From assembly GCA_031835245.1 (NCBI GenBank), contig JAVKOQ010000128.1:89513-153512 (forward strand): DNA of 64,000 nt, in the 5' to 3' direction. Source of the stretch: Balamuthia mandrillaris (lineage: Eukaryota; Discosea; Longamoebia; Balamuthiidae). The notes below the pieces were generated by a model. The model did not search any database. It was not told where the DNA came from and saw only the letters and a list, made by a program, of their open reading frames with translations. Below, piece after piece: positions 51,988-63,980 of the stretch (its first letter is position 1; the number at the start of each line of letters is the position of its first letter). A program made the position numbers and the translations under genes.

Positions 51988-54765
51988 TCACACCATTTCC
52001 TCCTCCTCTTCCTCCTCTTCTTCTTCGCTTTCATCCTCCTCGCTCTCTTCACTTTCCCCGACTTTCATGTTCACCACTTGCACAAACACTTCGCTCACTG
52101 ATGGCTTGTTCGTTGTATCCACTCCTCCATCTTTCATCGTCGTTCCAGAAGCAAGACCAGAAGGACTCACTTTCAATGTGTACCCTTTCACCGTGGACTT
52201 CTTCCCCAAAGATTTCTTTCCTCCGGATGACACTGTCCCTCCATTCTCCACCAATACACTCTTTCTCTTCTCCTCCTTGCTCATGCTTGTCATCTCCGAC
52301 TCTTCTTTCACCGAAGAGGAAGAAGTGGAAGAAGAAACAGCACTTGAGGAAGTGGTGAAGAAGGATTGTTGCCAGTGACATTGCACCAAACCAGAATACC
52401 AAGCACGCAATACATCAGGAGCAGTGCCAAAGATGAGAAAGACAAAGAAGCCTTGGGCCACCTCGTTGAAAGTGACGATGAACCAAAGAGCAAAGTTCAC
52501 TTTCTGATCCAATTCACACCGAGACTCATCTGAGGTTGATGGATCATATTGTCCTGTTTGTTTCAAACCACGAACAGAAAGGAGAAAAACCATCAGAACC
52601 AAGACAACAAGGGAAAGAAGAGAGAAGAAGAAAGCAAAGAATGGTACCAGCAGTGGTGAAGATGTACAGGCAGTCAATGTACTCATCGTAGGCACTGTAT
52701 TGTTGGTCTTGGACGTCTTTGAAGTGGATCTGGAAGGAGAGAACAAAGAGGTAGATCCAAATGTACAACAGAATGAATGCGAACAATCTCCATTGACGCA
52801 GCACAAACTTCCCTTTGTCTCTTGATTTCTGTTTTGAAGGTTTCAGTGGTGAGAACAGAAACGTTAGGGACCAAAAAAAAAAGCGATGAGAACAAAGAAG
52901 CAAGAACTAAGGACAACAAGGAGAGAGCAACAAACCATCAAACCGAAGATGGCGACCATGGCCAACAAGATCACTCCGACGAACACAATCACCAAGATGG
53001 GCAGGGTCAACAACAACAGATTCCACAAGTTGTTGTCATCCGTCCCCGAGTGCGTCGTTCCCTCCGGTGTGGCCTGAAACACGATGGAACCACCTCCCGA
53101 ATGGATGGTGCACCAAAAGCTGGAACCCGCATACCCCAGTTGTTCTCCACTCAATGCAATGATCAAAGGGATGAACGGAAGCACCCATGCACACACATGA
53201 AAGACGGCTTCCATCGTCACGAACCGGAACTTGACACCAAGAAGGCGAAGGCGAAAGATGAGATGATCGTTTGGCTCCCATCCAATGACGGTGGAGAGGA
53301 AGAGATTCAAAGTGATGATGAACCACCAAAGAGCTCCCGCCAGGGTGAAGTACACGAACATTATCCCTGTTTTGTGTGTGCATTTGGTTAAGCAAACGCT
53401 GAAAGGAGCGAAACAAGATGGAGAGAAGAAGCATAAACGAAAAGAAACCTTGGAGGGTGCAAAGAGGGTCCCCAAAGGTGTTGAAGCCTTCATCCCCATC
53501 ACACCAAACATTCTCGTGGCCAGCCATGCTTCCCAAACAAAAGGCAAAGGCTCGACATGTGATGGCCACCACGAAGAACAAAGGAAGGTTTCCTGGAAAG
53601 CTTCTCTTCGATGGAATGAGCGCATACGATATCACCACAAGCAAGGTGGTCGTCAAAGAAATCCAAGAAGTGACGGAGATCATGACTTCCACCTGGTGGT
53701 ATTCCTCCTCAGAGATGATGGGATGAGGACAGTCGAAAGCGCATGCTCCTGGTGCTCCTGTTGCATGCAATCCTGTTGGACATGTCACCTCAATTGCTGT
53801 GCATTGACCAAGTCTTGTGTTGTGAGAATAGATAACAAGAGCAGCAGAGAATGGAAGATAAGGGAAGAGAGGAGAAGTAACAAACCAGTGGTCAAGTTGC
53901 GATTGCCATCATAACAGGAGATGGTGGTGTTGAAGAAAGAGGTGCCATTGTCAGCTGTCACTGGAATGGTGTACTCTCCTCGAGGGAACAGCTCCAACGT
54001 TGGGTAACCCCAGAACAGAAACCATGGCACATCGCAGTCGAGTACCTCTTCCACAGTGAAGGTGCCTGCCTGGGCTATCGTGTTGGCAATGGTGTCCCAA
54101 CAGACGTCATGGACGTGGTCGCAAATGTTGCGACAGGTGTAACGGTTGGTGATGGCCACCGCGGGATGGCTTGGGTGACCTTCGGGTGCTTCTGCTCTGA
54201 TACATTCTCTGCGAAGCCAAATGCAAACAAAAAAGAAATTGGCGCAAGAAGAGAATGGGAGAGGCGAGGCGAAGAAAGAAAAAACAACGGAAGAATGGGC
54301 GAAGAAGAATAGGAAGAACAGCAAGAACATCACAAGCGACAAACATTAGGAAGATCAAGTTGAGGCGAAATAATATACCTGAAAGTACCAGCGCAGATCA
54401 TCCGCCACGTTGCAGAAAGACACGGCTCCCCAGTAACGCCCATATACGTGGTAAATAATCTGTTTCAAAAAAAAAAATCAATAACAAAAACAACGCCAAC
54501 GACAACAAGCTGCTTTCTTCGCGTACGTTGGAAAAGTTTGGCGGAACTGGGCGTTGTCGTCCTCATAGATCCACTCGTAGGTCAGCAGGTTACGACAGAT
54601 GCCATAGAGCTCCTCGTCGGTGTAGTTGGAGATGTGGCGGCAATGGGCGTTGGGTCCTTGCGGCTCGCTCATGCTGGCGCTGTCCCCCCGCACCACCGCC
54701 GGGAGAGCAGAGAGGCATGACAGCACCACGAAGAACACCACCACCGCCAGCGGCACCCTCTTCAT
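51988..54765 (-). CDS. Frizzled/Smoothened-like 7TM receptor, copy 1
   Basis: Exons 54527-54765, 54379-54459, 53886-54208, 53449-53796, 52936-53366, 52648-52828 and 51988-52553; 722 residues. After a signal peptide comes a cysteine-rich ectodomain resembling the Frizzled CRD (CRHISNYTDEELYGICRNLL; NRYTCRNICDHVHDVCWDT). Seven membrane spans begin at VMISVTSWISLTTTLLVVIS and include MFVYFTLAGALWWFIITLNL and FVTMEAVFHVCAWVLPFIPL, with the family pattern of Dictyostelium fsl/frizzled-like receptors. The cytosolic tail is Ser-rich and ends in a long Glu run. Family role: cell-surface signalling; the ligand is unknown. It is near-identical to the neighbour at 55141, so it is a recent tandem duplicate. 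Confidence 0.86.
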
Positions 54766-55140
54766 GACAGCCTTAACCCCTTTTTTGTTGGTGTTGTTAA
54801 AAAAAGAAGAAATAAAGCGGCATGTAATGGTTCAAAAAACGAGATTCTTGGATTGTTGTTGGGAAACCCACTGCTGGGAATAATTGGATGGGAGAAAAAT
54901 TTGTCTGCAGAGATCAGGATTGATTTTGGGTTGGTCATCTTGGACGGTTTTCATGCTTCCGAAGGAGCGGTTCTTTTGGCAATCGACATATATTAATTAA
55001 ATTCCTATAATCCTCTATTACGTTAAGGAGGGACCACCTCCATCTTTACGGAGGCCGTTCAAAGATTCCTGCCCGCTGTGTGCCATTCTTCCGGTGTAAG
55101 TTTTGTTCGTGTTGGAATAATAATACATTGTTTCGGTTTT
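54766..55140. promoter_or_regulatory. Spacer between the two Frizzled-like receptors
   Basis: Holds the 3' end of copy 2 and the promoter of copy 1. It has no coding frame, and I see no shared motif with the copy 2 promoter. Confidence 0.35.
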
Positions 55141-57970
55141 TTAGACCATTTCGTGCACTTCCTCTTCTTCCTCTTCCTCTTCGCTTTCATCCTCCTCGCT
55201 CTCTTCGCTTTCCTCATTTTTCATGTTCACCACTTGCACAAACACTTCGCTCACTGATGGCTTGTTCGTTGCCACTCCTCCATCTTTCATCGTCAGACCG
55301 GGAGCAAGACCAGAAGGACCCACTTTCAATGTGTACCCTTTCACCGTGGACTTCTTCCCCAACGATTTCTTTCCTCCTGAAGACACCGTCCCTCCATTCT
55401 CCACCAATACACTCTTTCTCTTCTCCTCCTTGCTCATGCTTGTCATCTCCGACTCTTCTTTGGCTGAGGAAGAAGCAGACGGAGAAGAAGCAGAAGGAGT
55501 GGTGAAGAAGGATTGTTGCCAGTGACATTGCACCAAACCAGAATACCAAGCGCGCAACACATCAGGAGCGGTGCCAAAGATGAGAAAGACAAAGAAGCCT
55601 TGGGCCACCTCGTTGAAAGTGACGATGAACCAAAGAGCAAAGTTCACTTTCTGATCCAATTCACACCGAGACTCATCTGAGGTTGATGGATCGTATTGTC
55701 CTGTTTATTTCAAACCACGAACAGAAAGGAGAGAAACCATCAGAACCAAGACAACAAGGGAAAGAAGAGAGGAGAAGAAAGCAAAGAATGGTACCAGCAG
55801 TGGTGAAGATGTACAGGCAGTCAATGTACTCATCGTAGGCACTGTATTGTTGGTCTTGGACGTCTTTGAAGTGGATCTGGAAGGAGAGAACAAAGAGGTA
55901 GATCCAAATGTACAACAGAATGAATGCGAACAATCTCCATTGACGCAGTACAAACTTTCCTTTGTCTCTTGATTTCTGTTAACGTTTAGGACATTGTTAG
56001 TGAGACAAAGAAGAGAGAAGAGAACGAAGATGAGAACGAGTAGGAGATAACAACAAAGCGAAGAAAGTGGAGAGAGCAACAAACCATCAAACCGAAGATG
56101 GCGACCATGGCCAACAAGATCACTCCGACGAACACAATCACCAAGATGGGCAGGGTCAACAACAACAGATTCCACAAGTTGTTGTCATCCGTCCCCGAGT
56201 GCGTCGTTCCCTCCGGTGTGGCCTGAAACACGATGGAACCACCTCCCGAATGGATGGTGCACCAAAAGCTGGAACCCGCATACCCCAGTTGTTCTCCACT
56301 CAATGCAATGATCAAAGGGATGAACGGAAGCACCCATGCACACACATGAAAGACGGCTTCCATCGTCACGAACCGGAACTTGACACCAAGAAGGCGAGGA
56401 CGAAAGATGAGATGATCGTTTGGCTCCCATCCAATGACAGTGGAGAGGAAGAGATTCAAAGTGATGATGAACCACCAAAGAGCTCCCGCCAGGGTGAAGT
56501 ACACGAATATTATCCCTTTTTTGTGGTTTTTTTCAAAAGGTCAGTAAAACTAGAAAAAAGAGGGGAAGAATGATGAGGATAAATGGAAGAGAAAAGAAAC
56601 CTTGGAGGGTGCAAAGAGGGTCCCCAAAGGTGTTGAAGCCTTCATCCCCATCACACCAAACATTCTCGTGGCCAGCCATGCTTCCCAAACAAAAGGCAAA
56701 GGCTCGACATGTGATGGCCACCACGAAGAACAAAGGAAGGTTTCCTGGAAAGCTTCTCTTTGATGGAATGAGCGCATACGATATCACCACAAGCAAGGTG
56801 GTCGTCAAAGAAATCCAAGAAGTGACGGAGATCATGACTTCCACCTGGTGGTATTCCTCCTCAGAGATGATGGGATGAGGACAGTCGAAAGCGCATGCTC
56901 CTGGTGCTCCTGTTGCATGCAATCCTGTTGGACATGTCACCTCAATTGCTGTGAAACAACAGTTCATTACCAAAGCGGAAATATGTGGGAAGGAGAATAA
57001 TCGACAGAGGAGAGAGAAACAAAAAGAGGAAGAGGGAGGGAGAGATAACGAGAACGCTTAGAGCAGAGAGACAGAGAAAGAGAGAGAGAAAGAGAGAGAA
57101 AGAGAAGAAGTAACAAACCAGTGGTCAAGTTGCGATTGCCATCATAACAGGAGATGGTGGTGTTGAAGAAAGAGGTGCCATTGTCAGCTGTCACTGGAAT
57201 GGTGTACTCTCCTCGAGGGAACAGCTCCAACGTTGGGTAACCCCAGAACAGAAACCATGGCACATCGCAGTCGAGTACCTCTTCCACAGTGAAGGTGCCT
57301 GCATGAGCTATCGTGTTGGCAATGGTGTCCCAACAGACGTCGTGGACGTGGTCGCAAATGTTGCGACAGGTGTAACGGTTGGTGATGGCCACCGCGGGAT
57401 GGCTTGGGTGACCTTCGGGTGCTTCTGCTCTGATACATTCTCTGCGAAACCAAATGCAAGAGTTGGAAGAAGGAACGGAGAAAGAGTGGAAAAGGAGAAG
57501 AACGAACAAAAACGAAATAAAGCGAGCAAATAAAATGGAATAAGTAGGAGAAGACGAGGAAGCCAGAGAAAAAAAAAATACCTGAAGGTGCCAGCGCAGA
57601 TCATCCGCCACGTTGCAGAAAGACACGGCTCCCCAGTAACTCCCATGTACGTTTTGAATAATCTGTTATACACACATTCGTTCAGCAAGTTAGAAGGGAA
57701 TCAAAGAATCACCAAGACAGTAACGTACTTTGGAAAGGACTGGCGGAACGGGGCGTTGTCGTCCTCATAGATCCACTCGTAGGTCAGCAGGTTACGACAG
57801 ACGCCATAGAGCTCCTCGTCGGTGTAGTTGGAGATGTGGCGGCAATGGGCGTTGGGTCCTTGCGGCTCGCTCATGCTGGCGCTGTCCCCCCGCACCACCG
57901 CCGGGAGAGCAGAGAGGCATGACAGCAGGGCGAAGAAGAGGAAGAGCACGGTCAGCGGCACCCTCTGCAT
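55141..57970 (-). CDS. Frizzled/Smoothened-like 7TM receptor, copy 2
   Basis: Exons 57729-57970, 57582-57662, 57119-57441, 56601-56948, 56085-56515, 55795-55975 and 55141-55700; 721 residues. Exons 2 to 6 have exactly the same lengths as in copy 1, and the protein differs at few positions, mainly in the signal peptide and the acidic tail. CRD, seven spans and C-terminal tail are as described for copy 1. The final intron (55701-55794) is nearly identical to that of copy 1, while introns 1 to 5 differ in sequence and length. This points to gene conversion or selection acting on exons. Both copies look intact. Confidence 0.86.
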
Positions 57971-58471
57971 GACTCCCTGCTCCTTGAGGTGATCGTGATA
58001 GTGTTGTTAGAACAGCCTGGAAGAACCGGCCGGTTTCTTTTATCGGCTACCGGCCGGCCGTTTTCAGGAAGCCAGCAAACTTCCAAGTAAAAGACCGTTA
58101 TTCGCTTAACAACTCCGGTGGTCTGACGACATTTACATGAAAATCATCCAATCATCCATGCCCGGTTGTGGCTCAACGTGCATTGCAATCTCTCTCTTTT
58201 ATGTGAAGCGAAGTCTTTATGGGCAATCTACGGAAAAAGGGGAGACCATTCCGTGGGTGCCATCTACTTTAATTTGCCCGATTTTGTCCAGGGGATGCCA
58301 GGCGAGCCCAGGAGGAGTTCGATAGACTGGTTTGTACGAAACCAGGGCCGGGTTCGAAGGAACAATCGACTGATTAATTAGACACTAATAATATGTCGAC
58401 ATGATCTACCAATGAAAATTCAAAACGAAAAAATTCAAAAAAGAGAAGAGAAGAAAGAAAAGAACAGAAAG
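57971..58471. promoter_or_regulatory. Divergent promoter, Frizzled-like copy 2 / Obg GTPase
   Basis: Noncoding. Two ACCGGCCGG palindromic boxes lie at 58025-58034 and 58049-58057, 55-90 bp upstream of the receptor start. They are absent upstream of receptor copy 1. Confidence 0.4.
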
Positions 58472-60734
58472 ATGTTCGCCGCTCCTTGCCCAACGTTGAC
58501 GCACCCCTCCTCCCTTCCTCTCCTCGCCCGCTCGGTCGTGAGGCACCATCGCTCTCTTCAACAGCGGTGGTCTTTTTTCAACCCTCCTCATTCCTCCGCT
58601 TCGCTCGCCACTCTGTCCAGCCCTTCTCCGCTGCTCTTTTTCCCAGCACGCCGCCTTTGCTCTTCCTCTTCCTCTTCTGCTCCCTCCTCCGCGCAAGACA
58701 CGACGGCGCCACGTTGGCTGCCTCCAAAGAAAGAGCCGCGAAAGACCGTCAAAATGTCAGAGAGGCAGAAACGGATGCAGTTCATAGACAAGAGGTACTT
58801 GTCGGCGATTGCCGGGCGAGGCGGCAATGGCGCCGTCAGCTTCTTTCGTGATGCCAACGTGCCTCTTGGCCCTGCTGATGGAGGCAATGGCGGTACCTTT
58901 TCCTTCCTCTTCATTAATTCTCTTCATCATTTCTCCTCCTCTTCCTCTTCCTCTTCCTCTTCCTCTTCCTTTTCCTTTTCCTCTTCCTCTTCCTCTTCCT
59001 CTTCCTCTTCCTCTTCCTCTTCCTCTCTCTTCCTCTTCCTCTTCCTCTTCCTCTTCCTCTTCCTCTTCCTCTTCCTCTTCCTCTTCCTCTTCCTCTTCCT
59101 CTTCCTCTTCCTCCTCTTCCTCTTCCTCTTCCTTCCTCTTCCTCTTCCTCTTCCTCTCTCTTCCTCTTCCTCTTCCTCTTCCTCTTCCTCTTCCTCTTCC
59201 TCTTCCTCTTCCTCTTCCTCTTCCTCTTCCTCTTCCTCTTCCTCTTCTCTTCTCTTCTCTTCTCTTCTCTTCTCTTCTCTTCGTCGTTCTCATCAAACAA
59301 AACATCAATAAAAAAGGAGCGGGAGGAAGCGTCATCATCAAAGCCACAAGCGAGCACCCCAACCTCAAGCACGTGCTGAAGAGGTACAAAGCAGAGCACG
59401 GCCAACACGGTGCCAAGCGACACTGTCACGGCCGCAAGGGCGCCGATGTGGTGGTGCACGTGCCTCTCGGCACAGTGGTCTCTCGCGTGGAGAGCTACGT
59501 GCCGGAGGCCCGGAGAGAGCTGCTGGCGGAGAAGGTGAGGGAGATGGACTCGTTCGAGACGGAGGAGGACCTCTTGAGGGATGAGGATCTGCGAAAGGTG
59601 ATGATGACGCGCAGCACCCTGCTGGCGGACTTGGAGGAGGAAGGACAGATGGTGGTTGTGGCTAAGGGAGGGGAGGGAGGCAGAGGCAATGCTAATTATA
59701 CCTCTAGCACCAACAGAAGCCCTAAAAAGGTTTCTTCTTCTTCTTCTTCTTCTTCTTCTTCTTCTTCTTCTTCTATTTCATCCACCCCTTTCTATCATTG
59801 TGGATTTTATCTTCTTTCTTGTCAATTCTTCACCTTTCTCCTTGTTTTGCTCTTATTCTTCACCTTTCTCCTTGTTTTGCTCTATCTTTTTTTATTCAGA
59901 TTTCTTTTTTTTTCTATCTTTTTTTATGCCTCCTCCATTCTCTCTTTCTCACGTTCGTTTTCAATAAAAAGGCCAAAAAGGGAAAAGAAGGAGAGTCACT
60001 TCGAGTGGAGCTTGAGACAAAGCTACTCGCTGACATCGGCTTGGTAGGATATCCCAACGCTGGAAAATCTTCCTTCCTATCGGCAGTATCAGAGGCGAGA
60101 CCACACATTGCTTCGTATGCGTTCACCACTCAGACGCCCAACCTTGGAATCATTGAGTTCGATGACTATACGCAACTTTGTGTTGCTGATATTCCAGGTT
60201 TTTTTCCTTCTTATTTTTTTTCTTGCATGTTATATAAAATTGCTAACTATGCGATATAAAACCCCAAAAACAAACAAACAAATAGGAATCATCAAAGGAG
60301 CACATAACAAAGAAGGTTTAGGTTTGGTCTTCCTCCGCCACATCGAACGAACTCGCCTCTTCTGCTTCATCCTCGACATTGGCTCCAATGCCGCCACCTC
60401 TCCCCAACCCGCCATCGCTGCCTTCCACAACCTCATCGCCGAGATGGAGCACTATCGAGCGGGCTTCTCGCATCGTCCTTCCATCATTCTCGCCAACAAG
60501 ATTGACCTGCTCCCTGCTTCCTCCACCTCTTCTTCAGCCTCTCTGCCACAACTCGAACAATTAAGGGAAGCGATAGGGGAGCACGATCCCACTATCCCCG
60601 TGTTGGGCATCTCCGCACAGACTGGCCAAGGTTTGGAGCAGGCCGTGGGCATGCTGAAAAGGATGTGCGATGCATTGGCCAGGATGGAAGAGGAAGAGAA
60701 AGAGGCACGCAGACTGAAGTTTAAAGTTCGATAA
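58472..60734 (+). CDS. MTG2: Obg/CgtA-family GTPase, probably mitochondrial (MTG2-like)
   Basis: Exons 58472-58892, 59317-59729, 59972-60197 and 60286-60734; 502 residues. The first 100 residues are rich in Ser, Arg and Ala with few acidic residues, like a mitochondrial presequence. The Obg glycine-rich fold follows: [27 protein letters not shown] joined to AGGSVIIKA, and [12 protein letters not shown]. The GTPase motifs are GYPNAGKSS (G1), TTQTPNLG (G2), DIPG (G3), NKID (G4) and SAQTG (G5). Family role: maturation of the large ribosomal subunit. The first intron (424 bp) is almost wholly a CTTCCT repeat. Phases agree at each junction. Confidence 0.92.
58936..59280. repeat. (CTTCCT)n / (CTTCT)n repeat in Obg intron 1
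   Basis: About 340 bp of hexamer and pentamer pyrimidine repeats, the longest low-complexity tract in the window. It creates long artificial Ser/Leu/Arg open frames on both strands that should not be called as genes. Confidence 0.97.
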
Positions 60735-60828
60735 TGTTTTTTTTGTTTTCTTTGAAGAAAAAAAAATGTGGGTTATCATAAATAATAATAGGTTGAAGAA
60801 AATAACATATTATTGTTCCCTGTTTAGG

Positions 60829-60857
60829 ATAATTTAATTTAATTCAAATTAAATTAT
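60829..60857. repeat. AT-rich perfect inverted repeat
   Basis: ATAATTTAATTT, a 5-nt loop, then AAATTAAATTAT, in the 262-bp spacer between the Obg stop and the next start. It could form a cruciform or an mRNA 3' hairpin. Confidence 0.6.
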
Positions 60858-60996
60858 CGATAATTTTTGGGATAATTGATTAATTTTGATAGAAAATATC
60901 CATTTTTGGAATAATTTTTGTGGTTTTATTGAAATTTTCATTTACCAGTTCTTCCCCTGCGCTACGCAAAACAAAGAGAAGAGAAAGCAGCAAGCC

Positions 60997-61520
60997 ATGC
61001 CGCCCCAACTGCTCTCCCTCCTTTTCGTTCTTCTTCTCTTCCTCCAAGTAGCACATCCTGTAACCGCTGCCACTTCTCCCACCACCACCACCACCACTCT
61101 TGCCGCCAATGCAGAGCCGCACAACAGCTTTGCTTCCGCTTCCTCCTCCTCCAACCTCAAAAGGCTGTTGAGCCAAGTGCAAGACCATCAGGCTGACGCC
61201 AACCGGCTCATCTCTCAGGTCACCCGCGGGGCGGCCAAGCACCAGGCCTACAACCGCCTGGCCGAGTTCACTGACACGTTTGGCAACCGCCTCTGCGGCT
61301 CTCCTCGCCTGGAGCGCTCCATCGACTACCTGCTGGCGGTGATGAGGGCGGAGGGCCTGGAGAACGTGCATGGGGAGGAGGTCACGGTACCGCGATGGGA
61401 GAGGGGGCGCGAGCACGCCAAGCTGATCTTCCCCCAGCAGAAGGAGTTGGCTATGTTGGGTCTTGGCAACAGCATTGGTTTGACGGCTTCTTCTCTCCTC
61501 GCTTCTCTTCTCTTCTCTTC

Positions 61521-61560
<40 letters not shown>

Positions 61561-62916
61561 CCGCTTCTCTTGCTCTCTGTTCCCTCATTTTCTCTCTTCT
61601 CACTCTCTGCTTCTCTTGTTCTCCATAGCAACCCCAAAGGAAGGAATACTGGCGGAAGCCATCGTTGTCTCCTCCTTCGACGAGTTACATGCTCTTGGCC
61701 CCAAGAACTGCAGCGGCAAGATCGTCGTCTTCAACCAGTACTGCGACTGGGAGAAAGAGCCGGTCGCCTGTTATGGCAAAACAGTGAACTACAGGAGCAG
61801 AGGAGCAACCGAGGCAAGCAAAGTTGGAGCGCTGGCCAGTCTCATTCGGACCGTTGGAGGATTTTCCATCAACAGCCCTCATACTGGCATGCAGACGTAT
61901 GGCTCGGGCGTGAAGCCCATCCCCACTGCTTGCATTACCATCGAGGTTCAGTGAACTCCTCTTATCTTCTTTCTCTGTTTGCTTGTCAACATCCTTCTTT
62001 CTTCTTTTCCTTCCTCTCTTCCTCTCTCTTTTTCTTCCTCAACTCACAAATGAAATGAAGGATGCCGAAATGCTCGCCCGAATGCAAGCTCGCGGCCAAC
62101 GCATCGTCATTGAGCTCTACATGGAGGCCCGCACCCTCCCCTCCACCATCTCCCGCAACATCGTGGCCGAGATCCGCGGCAGCACCCATCCCGAGGAGGT
62201 CGTCCTCGTCAGCGGCCACATTGACAGCTGGGACGTCGGCCAGGGCGCCATGGACGACGGCGGCGGTGCTTTCATCTCCTGGCAGGTGCTATCTCTCCTG
62301 AAACAGCTCCAAATGAGGCCCAAGCGAACCGTTCGCCTGGTCATGTGGACCTGCGAGGAGTTTGGCGGCGTAGGCTCGCACCAGTACTTTCAGCAGCATC
62401 AGAGCAATGCCTCCAACTACGACCTGGTGATGGAGTCGGATTTGGGGGTGTTTCGGCCGTTGGGCATCGAGTTCACAGGCTCCGAGTCTGCTATGAAGGT
62501 CATGAAGCAGGTTGGTTCGCTCTTGAAGAGCATTAATACTTCCTTGGTCACAACGGTACTGTCTTTCTCTTCATTCCTTTTTTTTTCCTGTTTTCTTATC
62601 TTTCTCTCTTTACAATAAATAAAAAAGGGAGGAGAAGGAACGGATATCGGATGGTGGATGAACATCGGCGTTCCAGGGGCCAGCCTTGCCAACGAAGCCG
62701 AACGTTACTTTTGGTTCCACCACTCCAACGGCGATACGATGACCGTGCTTGATCCTGATGTACCTTTGTTTTTTTTTTGTTTGCTCTCCAAGTTGAGTTC
62801 CACCGCGACTAACAAAAACGTATTTTTTAAACTAGGATATGGATTTGTGCAGCGCGACTTGGGCGGTGACTGCTTTTGTGGTTGCTGACTTGGACGACAT
62901 GCTCCCTCGTCGTTAG
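60997..62916 (+). CDS. CPQ: M28 metallopeptidase, carboxypeptidase Q (plasma glutamate carboxypeptidase)-like
   Basis: Exons 60997-61477, 61629-61945, 62061-62555, 62628-62759 and 62836-62916; 501 residues. A signal peptide (QLLSLLFVLLLFLQVAHPVTA) is present. The family blocks are in order: FTDTFGNRLCGSPRLERSID, GKIVVFNQYCDWEKEPVACY and the insert domain. The zinc ligands are LVSGHIDSWDVGQGAMDDGG (His and Asp), WTCEEFG (Glu) and VMESDLG (Asp), and the last ligand His is in FWFHHSNGDT. Family role: release of C-terminal or N-terminal residues from dipeptides in lysosome or outside the cell. All catalytic residues are present, so activity is expected. Intron 1 holds a (CT)n run. Confidence 0.9.
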
Positions 62917-63423
62917 CCAACGCAAACATCATACGTAGGAACCTGTTTGTGTATTCAGTATTTGTACTGTTGCGTTGAGAATGAAAGAGAGAGGAAAAAA
63001 ACAACTGCCGTTCATGCGGAGAGCAAGGAAAAATAAAAGGAGCTTGCTGCCTTCTCCTCTCTCTTCTCCTCTCTCTTCTCTGCTCTTTGCGTTCTCTCCT
63101 CTCTCTTCTCCTCTCTCTTCTCTTCAAGTCGTCGCACTTCTCTACCACCTGCCGCGCGTTCGATCCCCGACGCAAGCATTGCTTTATGCCACGTCGTCGT
63201 GAAAGAAGTTAATAAATGTTAATTAACAAAGCAATAAGAGAATCCTAATGATCACTAAAAAAATAATTGCAAAGAAAGAGAGGGACCCAAAGCCGTGAGA
63301 CTTTTTTTTGTATCCCTACGTGTTTCTTTCTCCTTGTTTTTTTTCCCTTCTTATCTTCTTTCTCTCTCTGTTTTTTTTCTTTTTACAAAAAGTGTTATTT
63401 ATATTCGTTATTTCTTCCTTGAA
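62917..63423. promoter_or_regulatory. Spacer and promoter upstream of the RGS gene
   Basis: Noncoding: CT-rich repeats at 63047-63125 and polyT tracts. GTTCGATCC near 63160 resembles a tRNA B box without a cloverleaf. Confidence 0.35.
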
Positions 63424-63980
63424 TGAGCCAACAAAACGAAGCAACTACCGCAACCACTCTTCCTTCTCTCGTCCTCACAACCAGCGCCAGCACCCCTTCT
63501 TCTCCTTTGCTCCCTCGCTTCCACAACAACAGCAACAACAACGACAACAATGAATCCCCAAAAATCCAGCATCGACCACGCTCCGGGAGTCTCGGCAGCA
63601 ACGTGCCAGCTTTGAGCAATGGCATGGCCGCGTTGCAAACGTGGAGCTCTTGCAGAAGGCCCAAAAACCTTTCCTTCACGACCAGCAACGCACAGCCGCC
63701 TCTCTCTGGCTCTTCCACTGTCGGCCGAAAGAGCCCTCTTCTCGCCATGAAGGCCGCCGGCGCTCCCAAGAAGAAAACTGCAATTATTGGCATGAGAGGC
63801 GTCTCTTCTGCTTCTTCCACCACAGCCGCAACGAAACAACAACAACGAAACATGGAAGAGAGGGTGCTCCGAAAGGTGTTGAGACATCAGGAGCTCAGGG
63901 ACCTCTTTCGGGAGCACCTCAAGCAACTCTTTTGTGAGGAGAATGTGGACTTTTGGCAGCAAACCAAAGCGTACAAGGTC
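63424..63980 (+). CDS. RGS-domain protein, N-terminal part (3' partial)
   Basis: Starts at ATG 63424 and is open to the window edge; a likely donor (AAG|gtcttt) lies after 63980. Residues 1-140 are low complexity (Ser, Thr, Asn and Pro rich) with basic patches. Near residue 145 the RGS fold begins: ERVLRKVLRHQELRDLFREH followed by LKQLFCEENVDFWQQTKAYK, matching the start of RGS domains (F..FL..E.SEENL.FW). Family role: accelerating GTP hydrolysis by G-alpha subunits. It may serve 7TM receptors like those at 52-58 kb, but that link is inference. The rest of the gene is outside the window. Confidence 0.8.

Noticed and set aside
58893-59316. Long Ser, Leu, Arg-Gly and Glu frames on both strands
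   Set aside because: Translations of the CTTCCT repeat inside Obg intron 1; the flanking exons splice in phase without it.
63125-63190. GTTCGATCC motif as a tRNA
   Set aside because: No matching acceptor, D or anticodon arms.
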